A stretch of 64,000 bases of DNA, from positions 1 to 64,000 of the forward strand of contig CALJFL010000048.1 in assembly GCA_938074135.1 (NCBI GenBank), read 5' to 3'. The DNA is from an uncultured Halieaceae bacterium (GTDB lineage: Bacteria; Pseudomonadota; Gammaproteobacteria; Pseudomonadales; Halieaceae). Numbering within the stretch: the stretch's first letter is position 1; each line of letters starts with the position of its first letter. Below, in pieces: positions 37,141 to 45,763 of the stretch. Below the pieces are notes generated by a model, which worked only from the letters and a program-made list of their open reading frames with translations, was not told the origin of the DNA and made no database searches. Position numbers and translations under genes: made by a program.

Positions 37141-38631
37141 ATGCAGCTAAAACAGATGTGCCAACGTATTGCGAATAGTGAACAGCTTCGCCGGATACCG
37201 GTTGCTCCAGCCATCTTGCTGATTGCTGCGATGGTCTCGGGATGCGCAACAACGGTGATTACACCGGAGCTCGAGGAGGAGTTGGGCAACGAGATGTCGG
37301 TGCAGGTGCGCGAGCAGATTGGCTTGTATGCCGATGCCGATCTGGATGATTACCTGCAACGCGTGGGCAGTCGTCTGGTAGCTTCCCTGGGACCCACCCC
37401 GTATACCTTCCGCTTTGCGATTGTTGATCAGTTTGAGCCCAATGCCTTTGCCTCACCCGGTGGTTTTATTTATGTGTCCCGCGGTCTTATGGCGCAGATG
37501 AACGATGAAGCTGAGCTGGCAGGTGTATTGGCTCATGAGATCAGTCATGTCACCCAGCGCCATCATGCCCGACAGATCGGTCGCAGTGTTGGTGCGGGCC
37601 TGTTTACCCTGCCAGGCAGGGCGGTTGGCGTGGTGAGCCAGGATCTGGGTAACTTGATTAATGCGCCTGTCGAGGCCGCGGGGCAGGTCTATCTTTCCAG
37701 TTTCAGCAGGGGGCAGGAGACCGAGGCGGATGCTTACGGTATGCGTCTGGCAGCGAATGCGGGCTATAACCCAATGGCGCTGGCAGACGCGTTAAGCGGT
37801 ATAGAACGCACCGTCGAAGCGCTGACCGGAGAGAAGCACGAGGCTAGCTTCTTTGATAGCCATCCTACAACGCCCACCCGTGTTGCTGATATCAGTCGCG
37901 AGTCGGCGACCCTGACGGTGACACCGTCGCCGCCGATCGCAGACCAGCAACAATTGTATGCGCACCTTGACGGCATGTGGGTCGGCGTACAGAACCCCCA
38001 GCAAGGAGTCTTTGCCGGCCAGACTTACCTGAACGCAGATCTGGATTTTTCGATCACCTTTCCTGATAAATGGGAAACCATGAACACCCCGCGTTTCGTC
38101 GCCGCCGCTGATCCCGATGGCGGGGCCTATCTGGCGCTGGGCGGCAGCGATAACCCGGGGTCCGTCAGTGAGATTATTGAAGGTATGGTGCAGAAAATGC
38201 GCGAGGATGCGGGCATAGAGCCGGCCGAGCGTCGCACCCTGAACGTGGGGAGCTGGCCAGCGGAAGTCCTGCGCTACGACGATAATAGCGGTGATAAGAC
38301 CGTCAGCCTGTATTACATGATGGTGCAGTCGCCCCGCGAAAAGTTCATGTTGGTGGCAATGGGTTTTGCCGAGCTTCGTGATGCCCTGGGAGAATCCGCC
38401 CTGAGCCTGAGGCCACTGACTGCCGTGCAGCGCAACAGTGTCGGTGGTCTTCGGCTGCGTGTGACGCAGGCCGGCAAGGGCGAGTCACTGACTGCGCTGG
38501 GCCAGCGCGTCGGTACCAAATGGCCGCCGGAGCTGGCAGCCGCAATCAATGGCCTGGTATCAAAAAATGCGCCGATTGCTGATAGGCCGGTTAAATTCTC
38601 CCGAGTCGAGCGCTTTACCCCTGCCCGCTGA
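37141..38631 (+). CDS. M48-family zinc metalloprotease lipoprotein
   Basis: 496 residues. Signal peptide with lipobox VSGC (C35). Protease site HEISH at 132-136, second-shell ETEAD at 193-197 and SHPTTPTR, as in the BepA/YggG/Oma1-like group that degrades misfolded outer-membrane proteins. A C-terminal region from about 280 holds a possible binding domain; it lacks the TPR repeats of BepA. Likely periplasmic face of the outer membrane. Confidence 0.85.
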   Translation: MQLKQMCQRIANSEQLRRIPVAPAILLIAAMVSGCATTVITPELEEELGNEMSVQVREQIGLYADADLDDYLQRVGSRLVASLGPTPYTFRFAIVDQFEPNAFASPGGFIYVSRGLMAQMNDEAELAGVLAHEISHVTQRHHARQIGRSVGAGLFTLPGRAVGVVSQDLGNLINAPVEAAGQVYLSSFSRGQETEADAYGMRLAANAGYNPMALADALSGIERTVEALTGEKHEASFFDSHPTTPTRVADISRESATLTVTPSPPIADQQQLYAHLDGMWVGVQNPQQGVFAGQTYLNADLDFSITFPDKWETMNTPRFVAAADPDGGAYLALGGSDNPGSVSEIIEGMVQKMREDAGIEPAERRTLNVGSWPAEVLRYDDNSGDKTVSLYYMMVQSPREKFMLVAMGFAELRDALGESALSLRPLTAVQRNSVGGLRLRVTQAGKGESLTALGQRVGTKWPPELAAAINGLVSKNAPIADRPVKFSRVERFTPAR

Positions 38632-38657
38632 GTGATAGCGGGCCGGCGTCACGCCGG
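38624..38657 (+). terminator. Two adjacent hairpins after the M48 protease gene
   Basis: CCCGCT/AGCGGG (38624-38642, the stop codon is in the loop region) is followed directly by CCGGCG-TCA-CGCCGG (38643-38657) and then TTTGATTAAC. The U-run is short, so termination is plausible but weak. Confidence 0.4.
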
Positions 38658-38760
38658 GAGTTTGATTAACTATACATACGGCGACTGAATACGCGGCGCG
38701 TGTTGTTGCGGCTGTTCAGCTGCTTCATGCTAGTCGACCTGATTCGTAGAGGTTCTGAGC

Positions 38761-39888
38761 ATGCTTTCCAAGTTTGACGATTACCCCATCCACCAGACCG
38801 CGGAGCCGGTGGTTCATACTGCCACCAGTGACCGTAATACCTACGACCGTTACTGGTATAACGCCCACGCACTGGATGGCGCGTTTTATTTCGGTGTCGG
38901 ACTGTGTCGGTATCCAAACCTGGGTATCCTGGACTGCAGTCTCAGCCTGGCGATCGATGGCCATCAATACGCTTTTCATGGCTCTCGTCGCGCCCCTGAC
39001 GAACCCACGGATACGACTTGCGGCCCCTTTACCCTGAGCATACTGGAGCCTATGGGGCGTCATCGGGTGCAGATTGAAGCCAATGAAACCGGAATTGAGG
39101 CGGATCTGGTGTTCACGCCGACAACCGCCTGCATCGAAGAGGGACGCCAGACCCTGCGTAATTCACGTCATATCGTGATGGATGCCACACGGCTGGACCA
39201 GTTCGGTCGCTGGCAAGGCTGGATTCGCTATGACGGCAAGGAGTTGAAGGTTGATGGTCGCACCACGTTAGGCCTGAAAGATCGCTCCTGGGGCCTGCGG
39301 CCCGTGGGAGATGCCTATTCCGGCGGTGCACCCCTGTCCGAGTTTCAGGCAGTGCATTTCAACTGGTTGCCCATTGTCTGGGAAGACCAGTGCAGCCTGG
39401 CCGGGTGGTTCGAAGATGAGACCGGCCACCAGTGGCATACCGACCAGGGCTTTCTGCCCCACTATGACTCTATGGACGCGATTCCTGGAACCAACGATCC
39501 GGGCACGCGCAGCTGGCAGGGCAAGGTGGAACACAACATCACCAATATTCCGGGAACGCGTCGGGCCAGTTCAGCGGTCATCACCATGAATGACCGATCC
39601 GGCGAAAGTATGGAGATCCACGTTAAGCCCATCATCGCCCACCGAATGAAAGGCCTTGGATACCAGCACCCTGAGTGGGGTCACGGCAAATGGCACGGTG
39701 AGTTGAAGATCGGCGGAGAGAGCTGGAAGGACAGTGACCTGGATCCGCTGGCCCTGGAAAACCTGCACGTTCAGCAAATCATTGTCGCTACCTGCGGCGA
39801 CAAAATCGGTCACGGTGTGCTGGAGCAGATGCACATAGGCCCCTCCGCTTCCCACGGCTTCAAAGACTGGTTTGATGGGGCCGCCTAG
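38761..39888 (+). CDS. CrtC-like (DUF7064/7065-type) protein, unknown
   Basis: 375 residues, no signal peptide or membrane span. Paired beta-barrel (lipocalin-like) features: WGLRPVG and HFNWLPIVWEDQ in the middle and MKGLGYQHPEWGHGKWHG near residue 305, resembling the hydroxyneurosporene-synthase (CrtC)/AttH-like group. That group acts on or binds hydrophobic lipids. The stop codon TAG lies inside a 14-bp tandem repeat. Function unassigned. Confidence 0.6.
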   Translation: MLSKFDDYPIHQTAEPVVHTATSDRNTYDRYWYNAHALDGAFYFGVGLCRYPNLGILDCSLSLAIDGHQYAFHGSRRAPDEPTDTTCGPFTLSILEPMGRHRVQIEANETGIEADLVFTPTTACIEEGRQTLRNSRHIVMDATRLDQFGRWQGWIRYDGKELKVDGRTTLGLKDRSWGLRPVGDAYSGGAPLSEFQAVHFNWLPIVWEDQCSLAGWFEDETGHQWHTDQGFLPHYDSMDAIPGTNDPGTRSWQGKVEHNITNIPGTRRASSAVITMNDRSGESMEIHVKPIIAHRMKGLGYQHPEWGHGKWHGELKIGGESWKDSDLDPLALENLHVQQIIVATCGDKIGHGVLEQMHIGPSASHGFKDWFDGAA

Positions 39889-39925
39889 GTGGGGCCGCCT
39901 AGGTGGGGCCGCCCAGCTGGGGCTG
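39876..39925. repeat. 14-bp tandem repeat over a stop codon
   Basis: Three units: TGGGGCCGCCTAGG (39876-39889), an exact copy (39890-39903), TGGGGCCGCCCAGC (39904-39917), then a partial TGGGGCTG. The TAG stop of the preceding gene lies in the first unit, so changes in copy number would leave the protein end unchanged. Confidence 0.9.
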
Positions 39926-39971
39926 ACTAACAGAGGTCGCTTGAAGCAGCCCCGCTCGGTTTCCCTAAACC

Positions 39972-40544
39972 TCAGGCAACAAGATCTTTATAAAGGCTTT
40001 TCTTCGGCGCACTGAACACCTTGCGTACCATCGGCTCAAACAGTTCCAGCGACAGCTCAGGTGCAGAGGCATCAAAAGCAGGATTGTCGTAATCCTCGAT
40101 AAAACGTGCGGTCCGCTCGAAGTTTTCATTGTCCCTGAACTGATCGCGCATGTTGCGATCCATTCCCATGTAGTGGAAGAAATTATAGCCCTGGAAGATA
40201 CCATGGTGTTTGACCATCCAGTGGTTCTGCTCGCTGACGAACGGCTCCAGAATCGCTGCCGCGACATCCGGGTGGTTGGTACTGCCGAGCGTGTCGCCGA
40301 TGTCGTGGAGCAGGGCGCATACCACGTATTCATCATCTTCTCCCGCCTCAGCAGCCAGGTTCGCCGTCTGTAGAGAATGTTGCAGTCGATCAATCGGAAA
40401 GCCGCCATAGTCACCCCGGAGCAGCTCCATGTGAGCGAGGATGCGGTCGGGCAGTTTGGAGATGAAGATGAGCTGTTCATGCATGATTGTCTGCCAGTCT
40501 TCGGCAGTACTTTCCGACATCTTTGAAAACGACGCTTGTGGCAT
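39972..40544 (-). CDS. HD-domain protein, possible PhnZ/MIOX-like metal enzyme
   Basis: 190 residues from ATG 40544. HD-type ligand set: H56 (LQHSLQTA), H80-D81 (ALLHDIGD), H91 or H113/H114 (VKHHGIFQGY) and a late aspartate near 151-153. Some HD proteins of this length are diiron oxygenases (PhnZ, inositol oxygenase) instead of phosphohydrolases. Here the position after HDIG is Asp, not His, so the metal site differs. Substrate unknown. Confidence 0.7.
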   Translation of the reverse strand: MPQASFSKMSESTAEDWQTIMHEQLIFISKLPDRILAHMELLRGDYGGFPIDRLQHSLQTANLAAEAGEDDEYVVCALLHDIGDTLGSTNHPDVAAAILEPFVSEQNHWMVKHHGIFQGYNFFHYMGMDRNMRDQFRDNENFERTARFIEDYDNPAFDASAPELSLELFEPMVRKVFSAPKKSLYKDLVA

Positions 40545-40636
40545 GGTTCTGTCCCCTCGATTTAGCGGTAATATTTCTTTTGAGATGGGTGATTCTAGCG
40601 CAAATGGGCACAGCAGTGCATGCAGCGCACTTTTCC

Positions 40637-40664
40637 GGGTGGCGGGTGGCGGGTGGCGGGTTGC
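40637..40664. repeat. 7-bp tandem repeat GGGTGGC
   Basis: GGGTGGC three times exactly, then GGGTTGC, in the 184-bp gap between two minus-strand genes. Slippage-prone; no promoter motif overlaps it. Confidence 0.85.
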
Positions 40665-40672
40665 TGGTAGCG

Positions 40673-40714
40673 CCATAGCGCGACCTCGGGAGACCCCGAG
40701 GGTTCACGCTATGG
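40673..40714. repeat. Compound hairpin, two nested inverted repeats
   Basis: Outer arms CCATAGCG (40673-40680) and CGCTATGG (40707-40714); inner arms CCTCGGG (40684-40690) and CCCGAGG (40695-40701) with a four-base loop. It lies 15 bp after the orphan secreted-protein gene on the minus strand and could end that transcript, though no U-run follows on that strand. Confidence 0.8.
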
Positions 40715-40728
40715 TTTTCAACCTCGCT

Positions 40729-41517
40729 TTAGTTGGCTGTAACACCACCGTTGCGTCGCAGCGTGGTGTGATAAACACGTGGGCTATCGCATTGGATAAC
40801 ACCCTCGGACAGTTCTCTACCTTTGCGCCAGCCGCCACCGTTGGTGTAGTCGTTGTGGTCATTGCCCCAGTCTTCATAGCTGGGATAGCCCACGACTACC
40901 TTGTAGTGACCGTTGATCGTGTCGGCGCCATAGGCCGGCAGGAAGGTCCAGAAGCCGGCCTTTGAGCCGCGTGCGGTCAGGTGCTCAGCCCAGGCAGTAT
41001 GAACCGCATGGATATCTTCCAGTGTCTTGCCTTCAGCCACGGTACAGTCGCTGAAAACAGTAACGCTGGAGCTGCCGTTCTCACCGGGCCAACCCTCACC
41101 TTCAGGTGCCTTATAGTTGACTGAAGAATATACGGAGTGGTTGTCGCAGGGGATAACGGAGTCGAATGCCGCCTGCAGGTCGCCACCTTCAGATATCCAG
41201 CTCTGTGTTACCTTGCCCATGTCTGAACCGTTCTGGTAAGCACCCAGCCAGCCAATGTCGGCTTCGAAATAGCTGCCGGTTATTACCGGTGTCAGTGTCC
41301 AGGCGGAGTAGGGTGTGGCGACGTTTTTATCCATCCAGCCATTCCACTTATTCACGACTTTGCCGAGATCGGCAGCACCTTTACCTTCGGCATAGCTGCA
41401 CATGTAAATTTCCACGGCGCCAATATTGGGCGGTGGCTCTTCTTGCGCCAGCGATGGGTTACAAAAAATTGCGGGTGTCAGCAGCATTGCCGCCGAAAAC
41501 AGACGTGACTTATTCAT
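40729..41517 (-). CDS. Secreted protein of unknown function
   Basis: 262 residues with a clear signal peptide (1-24, cleavage near SLA-Q). The mature part is rich in Trp, Tyr, Gly and Asn with two similar halves: YMCSYAEGKGAADLGKVVNKWNGWMDK near the front and TVAEGKTLEDIHAVHTAWAEHLTARG later, each followed by a YxxWxxDxG-type segment, hinting at an internal duplication (perhaps dimeric alpha-beta barrel-like). No family recognised. Single gene with a run of T/A 5' of it. Confidence 0.7.
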   Translation of the reverse strand: MNKSRLFSAAMLLTPAIFCNPSLAQEEPPPNIGAVEIYMCSYAEGKGAADLGKVVNKWNGWMDKNVATPYSAWTLTPVITGSYFEADIGWLGAYQNGSDMGKVTQSWISEGGDLQAAFDSVIPCDNHSVYSSVNYKAPEGEGWPGENGSSSVTVFSDCTVAEGKTLEDIHAVHTAWAEHLTARGSKAGFWTFLPAYGADTINGHYKVVVGYPSYEDWGNDHNDYTNGGGWRKGRELSEGVIQCDSPRVYHTTLRRNGGVTAN

Positions 41518-41675
41518 CTCTTAGCCCTTTTTTTATTAAAAAAAATTCCCTGAACACAACAGATGCAGCGTTCAATGGTTAAACCTAGTCGAGCACGGGT
41601 ATTAAGCAAACAACCATGAGAACCATTGGCGATTAGACTGAGCTTTGAAATATCGAAATTGAATAAGTGTTTAAG

Positions 41676-42476
41676 TCACCCGGCAACGGCATCAACTATG
41701 ATTGCTTGTAGCGACAAAACACCACCTAACTCCTCTTCCAGGGTAGCGGCAAGCGTGCTGCAGACTTCCTCGGGGTCGCCGCCCCGTGACTTTACCTCTT
41801 CAAACAGTGGATTACCGAAGATCAGGCCGCGGGCAAAATCATTGGCACAGGGCAAGTCGGTTTCCAGTTGTAATGTTTCGCAGTTGGCCTCGTCGAAACC
41901 ATTGGCCGTCAACGCGGACACTATGTGACCCAGGTCGTTGTAGCTGAATGGTACCTTGTAGAAACCCGGTGGATCGTCGGGGAATACATCGCCGGCGACG
42001 CGATCTGCAATCTGTGCAAAACGATTATCTTGCAGAGAGTCCCAGACGTTTAGCAGGTAGTGCCCGCCTGGTTTTAAAACCCTCGCCGCCTCGGCGTAAG
42101 ACCGGTCCTTATCCGGGAAAAACATAACGCCAAACTGACAGACCACCACATCGAAACTGTCGTCATCGAAGGGCAGTTGGGTCGCATCAGCCACCTTTAC
42201 CTGGAGATTCTCATCGGGGTTGAACTTTTCTGCGGCCACTAACAGCATCGGTTCATTGAGATCGGTTATGGTTAGCGCGCAGTTCTCGGGCACTTGATTG
42301 CGAAGATGGCGGGATACGATGCCCGTGCCCGCGGCTAATTCCAGCACGTTCGTTGGCTTCAGGCTCGCCGCTCTGCGGGCAATGTCCTCGGCGAATCCCT
42401 GAAAGATTCTGGGGCCCAGATATTGATCATAGTTCCCAGGTATATTTCCTGTAAAAGCCGCTGCTTCGGATGACAT
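41676..42476 (-). CDS. Class I SAM-dependent methyltransferase
   Basis: 266 residues from ATG 42476 (GGGAGG about 9 nt upstream; the GTG at 42497 is a longer option). SAM motif I VLELAAGTGIVSRHL, post-I acidic residue in ALTITDLNEPML, motif II FDVVVCQFGVMFFPD. UbiE/COQ5-like fold; acceptor unknown. Not obviously operonic. Confidence 0.85.
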   Translation of the reverse strand: MSSEAAAFTGNIPGNYDQYLGPRIFQGFAEDIARRAASLKPTNVLELAAGTGIVSRHLRNQVPENCALTITDLNEPMLLVAAEKFNPDENLQVKVADATQLPFDDDSFDVVVCQFGVMFFPDKDRSYAEAARVLKPGGHYLLNVWDSLQDNRFAQIADRVAGDVFPDDPPGFYKVPFSYNDLGHIVSALTANGFDEANCETLQLETDLPCANDFARGLIFGNPLFEEVKSRGGDPEEVCSTLAATLEEELGGVLSLQAIIVDAVAG

Positions 42477-42570
42477 AGTTTGAATCCTCCCTGACACTGG
42501 GTATCTGGAGCGTTAAGCATAGCTGTAGATAGCAGCTTTAGCCGGTGTTTTTCTTTGGCACGCGCCACAG

Positions 42571-42855
42571 TTATTGAGGAGAGGTACTTTTTTGGTCATC
42601 ACCTGACCGGTTAATACATGCGATGTATTCAATATTCATTGTATGGTGCGGGCTGGCTGCGCCGCGTTTTCGGGCATCGCGCAGCAGTGCCGAGAACTCG
42701 GTGTAACCGACTTCTGGATACCCGTGATCTGGAGCGATCGCCAGTCGGCAGTCTTTCTGCTTTACCGTTTCAGGTGACTGGCTCAGTGCGATGTAAACAA
42801 CGCCGGCGAAAAACGTCAAGATCAAAGCGGCTGCCGCAAGAAATAGTGCTTTCAT
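42571..42855 (-). CDS. Small membrane-anchored or secreted protein, unknown
   Basis: 94 residues from ATG 42855. Hydrophobic N terminus (KALFLAAAALILTFFAGVVYIAL) acts as a signal anchor; the short remainder has two cysteines (KDCRLA, IACINRSG) that could form a disulfide. No family recognised. Real-gene status rests on the signal-like start and on codon usage. Confidence 0.5.
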   Translation of the reverse strand: MKALFLAAAALILTFFAGVVYIALSQSPETVKQKDCRLAIAPDHGYPEVGYTEFSALLRDARKRGAASPHHTMNIEYIACINRSGDDQKSTSPQ

Positions 42856-43048
42856 AGTAGCTGTCTTCGTTATTGCCATTAAAAATAGTTTAGTACGGTT
42901 TTATGTCCAGGTATGTATTGCACCACGGTGTCTTTGGTTAGCTTCAGTGGAGGATTCTTGGTGATTACCACCTTTTCGGTATATCGACGCAGAGGCACAA
43001 AGCCGTATGATGCAGTGATTGGTCGATAATAAATCCAGGGAAGAGCCC

Positions 43049-43909
43049 ATGAGTCGTATCGTTACTTTCGCCGCCACGCAGTTAGCCATTGCTTGGGATA
43101 TTGAGGCCAACCTGCTCAAGTGCGAGCACACTATTCGTGAAGCAGCGGCCAATGGCGCGCAGGTCATCTTGCTGCAGGAGCTGTTTGAGGCACCGTACTT
43201 CTGCAAAACACAGCAATACAAATACCTCGATCTTGCCAAGCCGCTTGCAGGCAATCCCCTGATCGCGCGTTTCGCCGCACTGGCGGCTGAGCTTGAGGTG
43301 GTTCTGCCGCTGAGCTACTACGAGCGGGACAACAACACATTTTTCAACTCTCTTGTGATGATAGATGCCGATGGCAGTGTTTTGGACAATTATCGCAAGA
43401 GCCATATTCCCGACGGGCCGGGCTACTGTGAAAAATTCTATTTCACTCCTGGTGATACCGGTTTTCGGGTCTGGCAGACACGCTACGGCACCTTTGGGGC
43501 AGGTATCTGTTGGGATCAATGGTTTCCGGAGGTGGCGCGCAGTTGCGCACTGCTTGGCGCCGAGGTGATGTTTTACCCCACGGCTATCGGTAGCGAGCCG
43601 CAGGATCCTTCACTGGATTCCAGCGGTCATTGGCAGCGGTCGATGCAGGGGCATTCGGCCTGCAATATTGTGCCGGTGATTGCGTCCAATCGCGTGGGTG
43701 TCGAGGAGGACGACGGGATTCGCACAACATTTTATGGCTCTTCGTTTATTACCGACCATACCGGCGACAAGATTGCTGAGGCTGATCGGGAGGAAGAGAC
43801 CATCATTTATGCGGCTATCGATCTCGAGGCAAGCGCTAATTACCGGCGTTCCTGGGGGTTGTTTCGAGACCGCCGGCCAGAGCTCTACGGTCAGATAAAC
43901 TCGTTATGA
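43049..43909 (+). CDS. aguB: N-carbamoylputrescine amidase
   Basis: 286 residues from ATG 43049 (GGGAAG upstream). Nitrilase-superfamily triad E44 (LQELFEAPYF), K117 (YRKSHIPDGPGY) and C154 (GICWDQWFPE). Hydrolyses N-carbamoylputrescine to putrescine, CO2 and ammonia. The agmatine deiminase gene follows after 25 nt, which confirms the role. Confidence 0.94.
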   Translation: MSRIVTFAATQLAIAWDIEANLLKCEHTIREAAANGAQVILLQELFEAPYFCKTQQYKYLDLAKPLAGNPLIARFAALAAELEVVLPLSYYERDNNTFFNSLVMIDADGSVLDNYRKSHIPDGPGYCEKFYFTPGDTGFRVWQTRYGTFGAGICWDQWFPEVARSCALLGAEVMFYPTAIGSEPQDPSLDSSGHWQRSMQGHSACNIVPVIASNRVGVEEDDGIRTTFYGSSFITDHTGDKIAEADREEETIIYAAIDLEASANYRRSWGLFRDRRPELYGQINSL

Positions 43910-43934
43910 TGCGACACCCCAAGAGGGCTTCGGG

Positions 43935-45026
43935 ATGACAGTAACCCACAGTACACGGCCACGCGCCGATGGCTTTCGCATGCCTGGCGAGCACGAACCG
44001 CAGCAGGGTGTGTTGATGATCTGGCCTGAGCGGCCCGACAACTGGCGCGAGGATGCCCGGCATGCGCAGCGACAATTTGTAGCAGTTGCGACTGCCATTG
44101 CCGAAGTGACTCCGGTCACCATGTGTGTCAATGCCGGTCAGCTTGCGAATGCCAGGGCGCAGTTACCTGCCAGTGTGGTGGTTGCCGAGATTGCCAGCGA
44201 CGACAGCTGGATGCGAGACGTGGGTCCAACGTATGTGGTCAATGACGCTGGTGCCGTTCGCGGGGTTGACTGGCAGTTTAATGCCTGGGGGGGTGAGCTC
44301 GATGGCTTGTATTCGCCCTGGGACCGGGATGCCGCGGTCGCCGCCGAGGTGCTCAGGATCCGTGGCGAAGACCGCTACGCCGCGCCGCTAATTCTGGAAG
44401 GCGGGTCCATTCATGTGGACGGGGAGGGCACGCTGTATACCACCGAGGAGTGTCTGCTACATCCCAGTCGCAACCCCGGCTTATCGCGGGAGGATATTGA
44501 AGCCCTGTTAGCGGATTTCCTGGCCGTGGACAAATTTATCTGGCTCAAGCGCGGGCTGTACAACGACGAAACCAATGGCCACATCGACAACCTGCTTCAC
44601 GTGGTGTCACCGGGCGAGGTGGTATTGAGCTGGTGCGATGATGCCGACGACCCGATGTATGAAATCTGTCGGGAAGCATTGGCGACCCTGTCCGCCGAGC
44701 GCGACGCCAGAGGCCGCGAAATCCGTGTTCACAAGCTGCCCATCCCCGGCCCGCTGTATATGACGGAAGAGGAGTTCAGCGGCTTGCGCAGTTCAGGCCA
44801 TGCCAATCGGCGCGCGGGCGAAAGGCTGGGCGGGTCTTACGCCAATTTCCTGATTACCAACAGTCGAATTATCTGTCCCCAGCTTGATCCGGCTCGTGAT
44901 GTACAGGCCGTCGAGATTTTAGAGAAACTTTTCCCCGATCACGAGGTAGTCGGCGTGAACAGCCGCGAGATACTTTTGGGTGGCGGCAATATCCACTGCA
45001 TCACCCAGCATATTCCGCAGGGCTAG
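43935..45026 (+). CDS. aguA: Agmatine deiminase
   Basis: 363 residues. Peptidyl-arginine-deiminase-type fold: GFRMPGEHEPQQGVLMIWPERPDNWR, DDSWMRDVGPTYV, ETNGHIDN, and catalytic C355 in GGGNIHCITQ. Converts agmatine to N-carbamoylputrescine, feeding AguB. The stop is 1 nt from the end of the convergent DUF4124 gene. Confidence 0.95.
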   Translation: MTVTHSTRPRADGFRMPGEHEPQQGVLMIWPERPDNWREDARHAQRQFVAVATAIAEVTPVTMCVNAGQLANARAQLPASVVVAEIASDDSWMRDVGPTYVVNDAGAVRGVDWQFNAWGGELDGLYSPWDRDAAVAAEVLRIRGEDRYAAPLILEGGSIHVDGEGTLYTTEECLLHPSRNPGLSREDIEALLADFLAVDKFIWLKRGLYNDETNGHIDNLLHVVSPGEVVLSWCDDADDPMYEICREALATLSAERDARGREIRVHKLPIPGPLYMTEEEFSGLRSSGHANRRAGERLGGSYANFLITNSRIICPQLDPARDVQAVEILEKLFPDHEVVGVNSREILLGGGNIHCITQHIPQG

Positions 45027-45027
45027 A

Positions 45028-45564
45028 TTATCGCCGATTGGAGACGATAGGCCGCATCAGCTGCGAGTTGTTGGAGCCCGCGTCCCTAGGCGTAGGCCGT
45101 ATTGGCGGCCTGGCAATCGGGTGTTCCGGCTTGGGTTTGAAGCCGGGCCGGTAGGGCGGTCGGTGGTTATAGTAGCGGCGATTGTTGTAGCCGGTATAAG
45201 TGGGATAGTAGTCGTCGTAATAGTCCTGGGTTTTGCCGCTGTCAGCCGCCTCGGTGTTGGTCCTGGCCTGTATTTCCCGCATTTCCGCCCGGTGTTTCTC
45301 TCGTTCGCGTCGATCTTCTGCCATGCGGTCAGTGGTCTCGCGCATTGCCTCGAGGTTGGCCTGCTGCTGCGAATCCGAGCTGGGTGGGGGCGTATTTATC
45401 ACTAGGGTTTCCGCTTCGACGTCGTCGGATGGCGGTTTGTCTGAAAAGCTGACAGCGCCGCTTTCGTCAACCGTTTTGTAGACAGTTTGGGCGGTTGCGA
45501 AGGGTGCACACAATACCGCGAGGGCGACAAGGCAGCGTTGGGCAAAAACATTCATAAACGGCAT
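45028..45564 (-). CDS. DUF4124-domain secreted protein
   Basis: 178 residues from ATG 45564 (AGGAG about 9 nt upstream; next ATG 9 bp on). Signal peptide about 1-24 (ends ATAQ), then the DUF4124 core VYKTVDESGAVSFSDKPP, a charged coiled-coil-like segment (METTDRMAEDRREREKHRAEMRE type) and a Tyr/Pro/Arg-rich tail. Common periplasmic family of unknown function. Confidence 0.82.
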   Translation of the reverse strand: MPFMNVFAQRCLVALAVLCAPFATAQTVYKTVDESGAVSFSDKPPSDDVEAETLVINTPPPSSDSQQQANLEAMRETTDRMAEDRREREKHRAEMREIQARTNTEAADSGKTQDYYDDYYPTYTGYNNRRYYNHRPPYRPGFKPKPEHPIARPPIRPTPRDAGSNNSQLMRPIVSNRR

Positions 45565-45714
45565 TATAGAACAGCTCCTGCTTCTTGGGACATTCTTGGC
45601 CGTGCTGCCCGAAGCCATGGTGAGCATGATAATTTGAATCTGTTCAATAAAGCTGAGCGGCAAGATGAATTGTTGAACCTGGCCGCTTAATAACATCTGC
45701 AACAGAGAATAGAA

Positions 45715-45730
45715 TAATACAGATGTATTA
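45715..45730. promoter_or_regulatory. Palindrome TAATACA-GA-TGTATTA upstream of a sulfotransferase
   Basis: Seven of seven pairs with a two-base centre, 33 bp before the GTG at 45764 and in the divergent gap with the DUF4124 gene. A TetR- or LysR-type operator is possible; chance in AT-rich sequence cannot be excluded. Confidence 0.4.
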
Positions 45731-45763
45731 AATTAGAGTGACGGCAATGTACTGGACCTCAAC

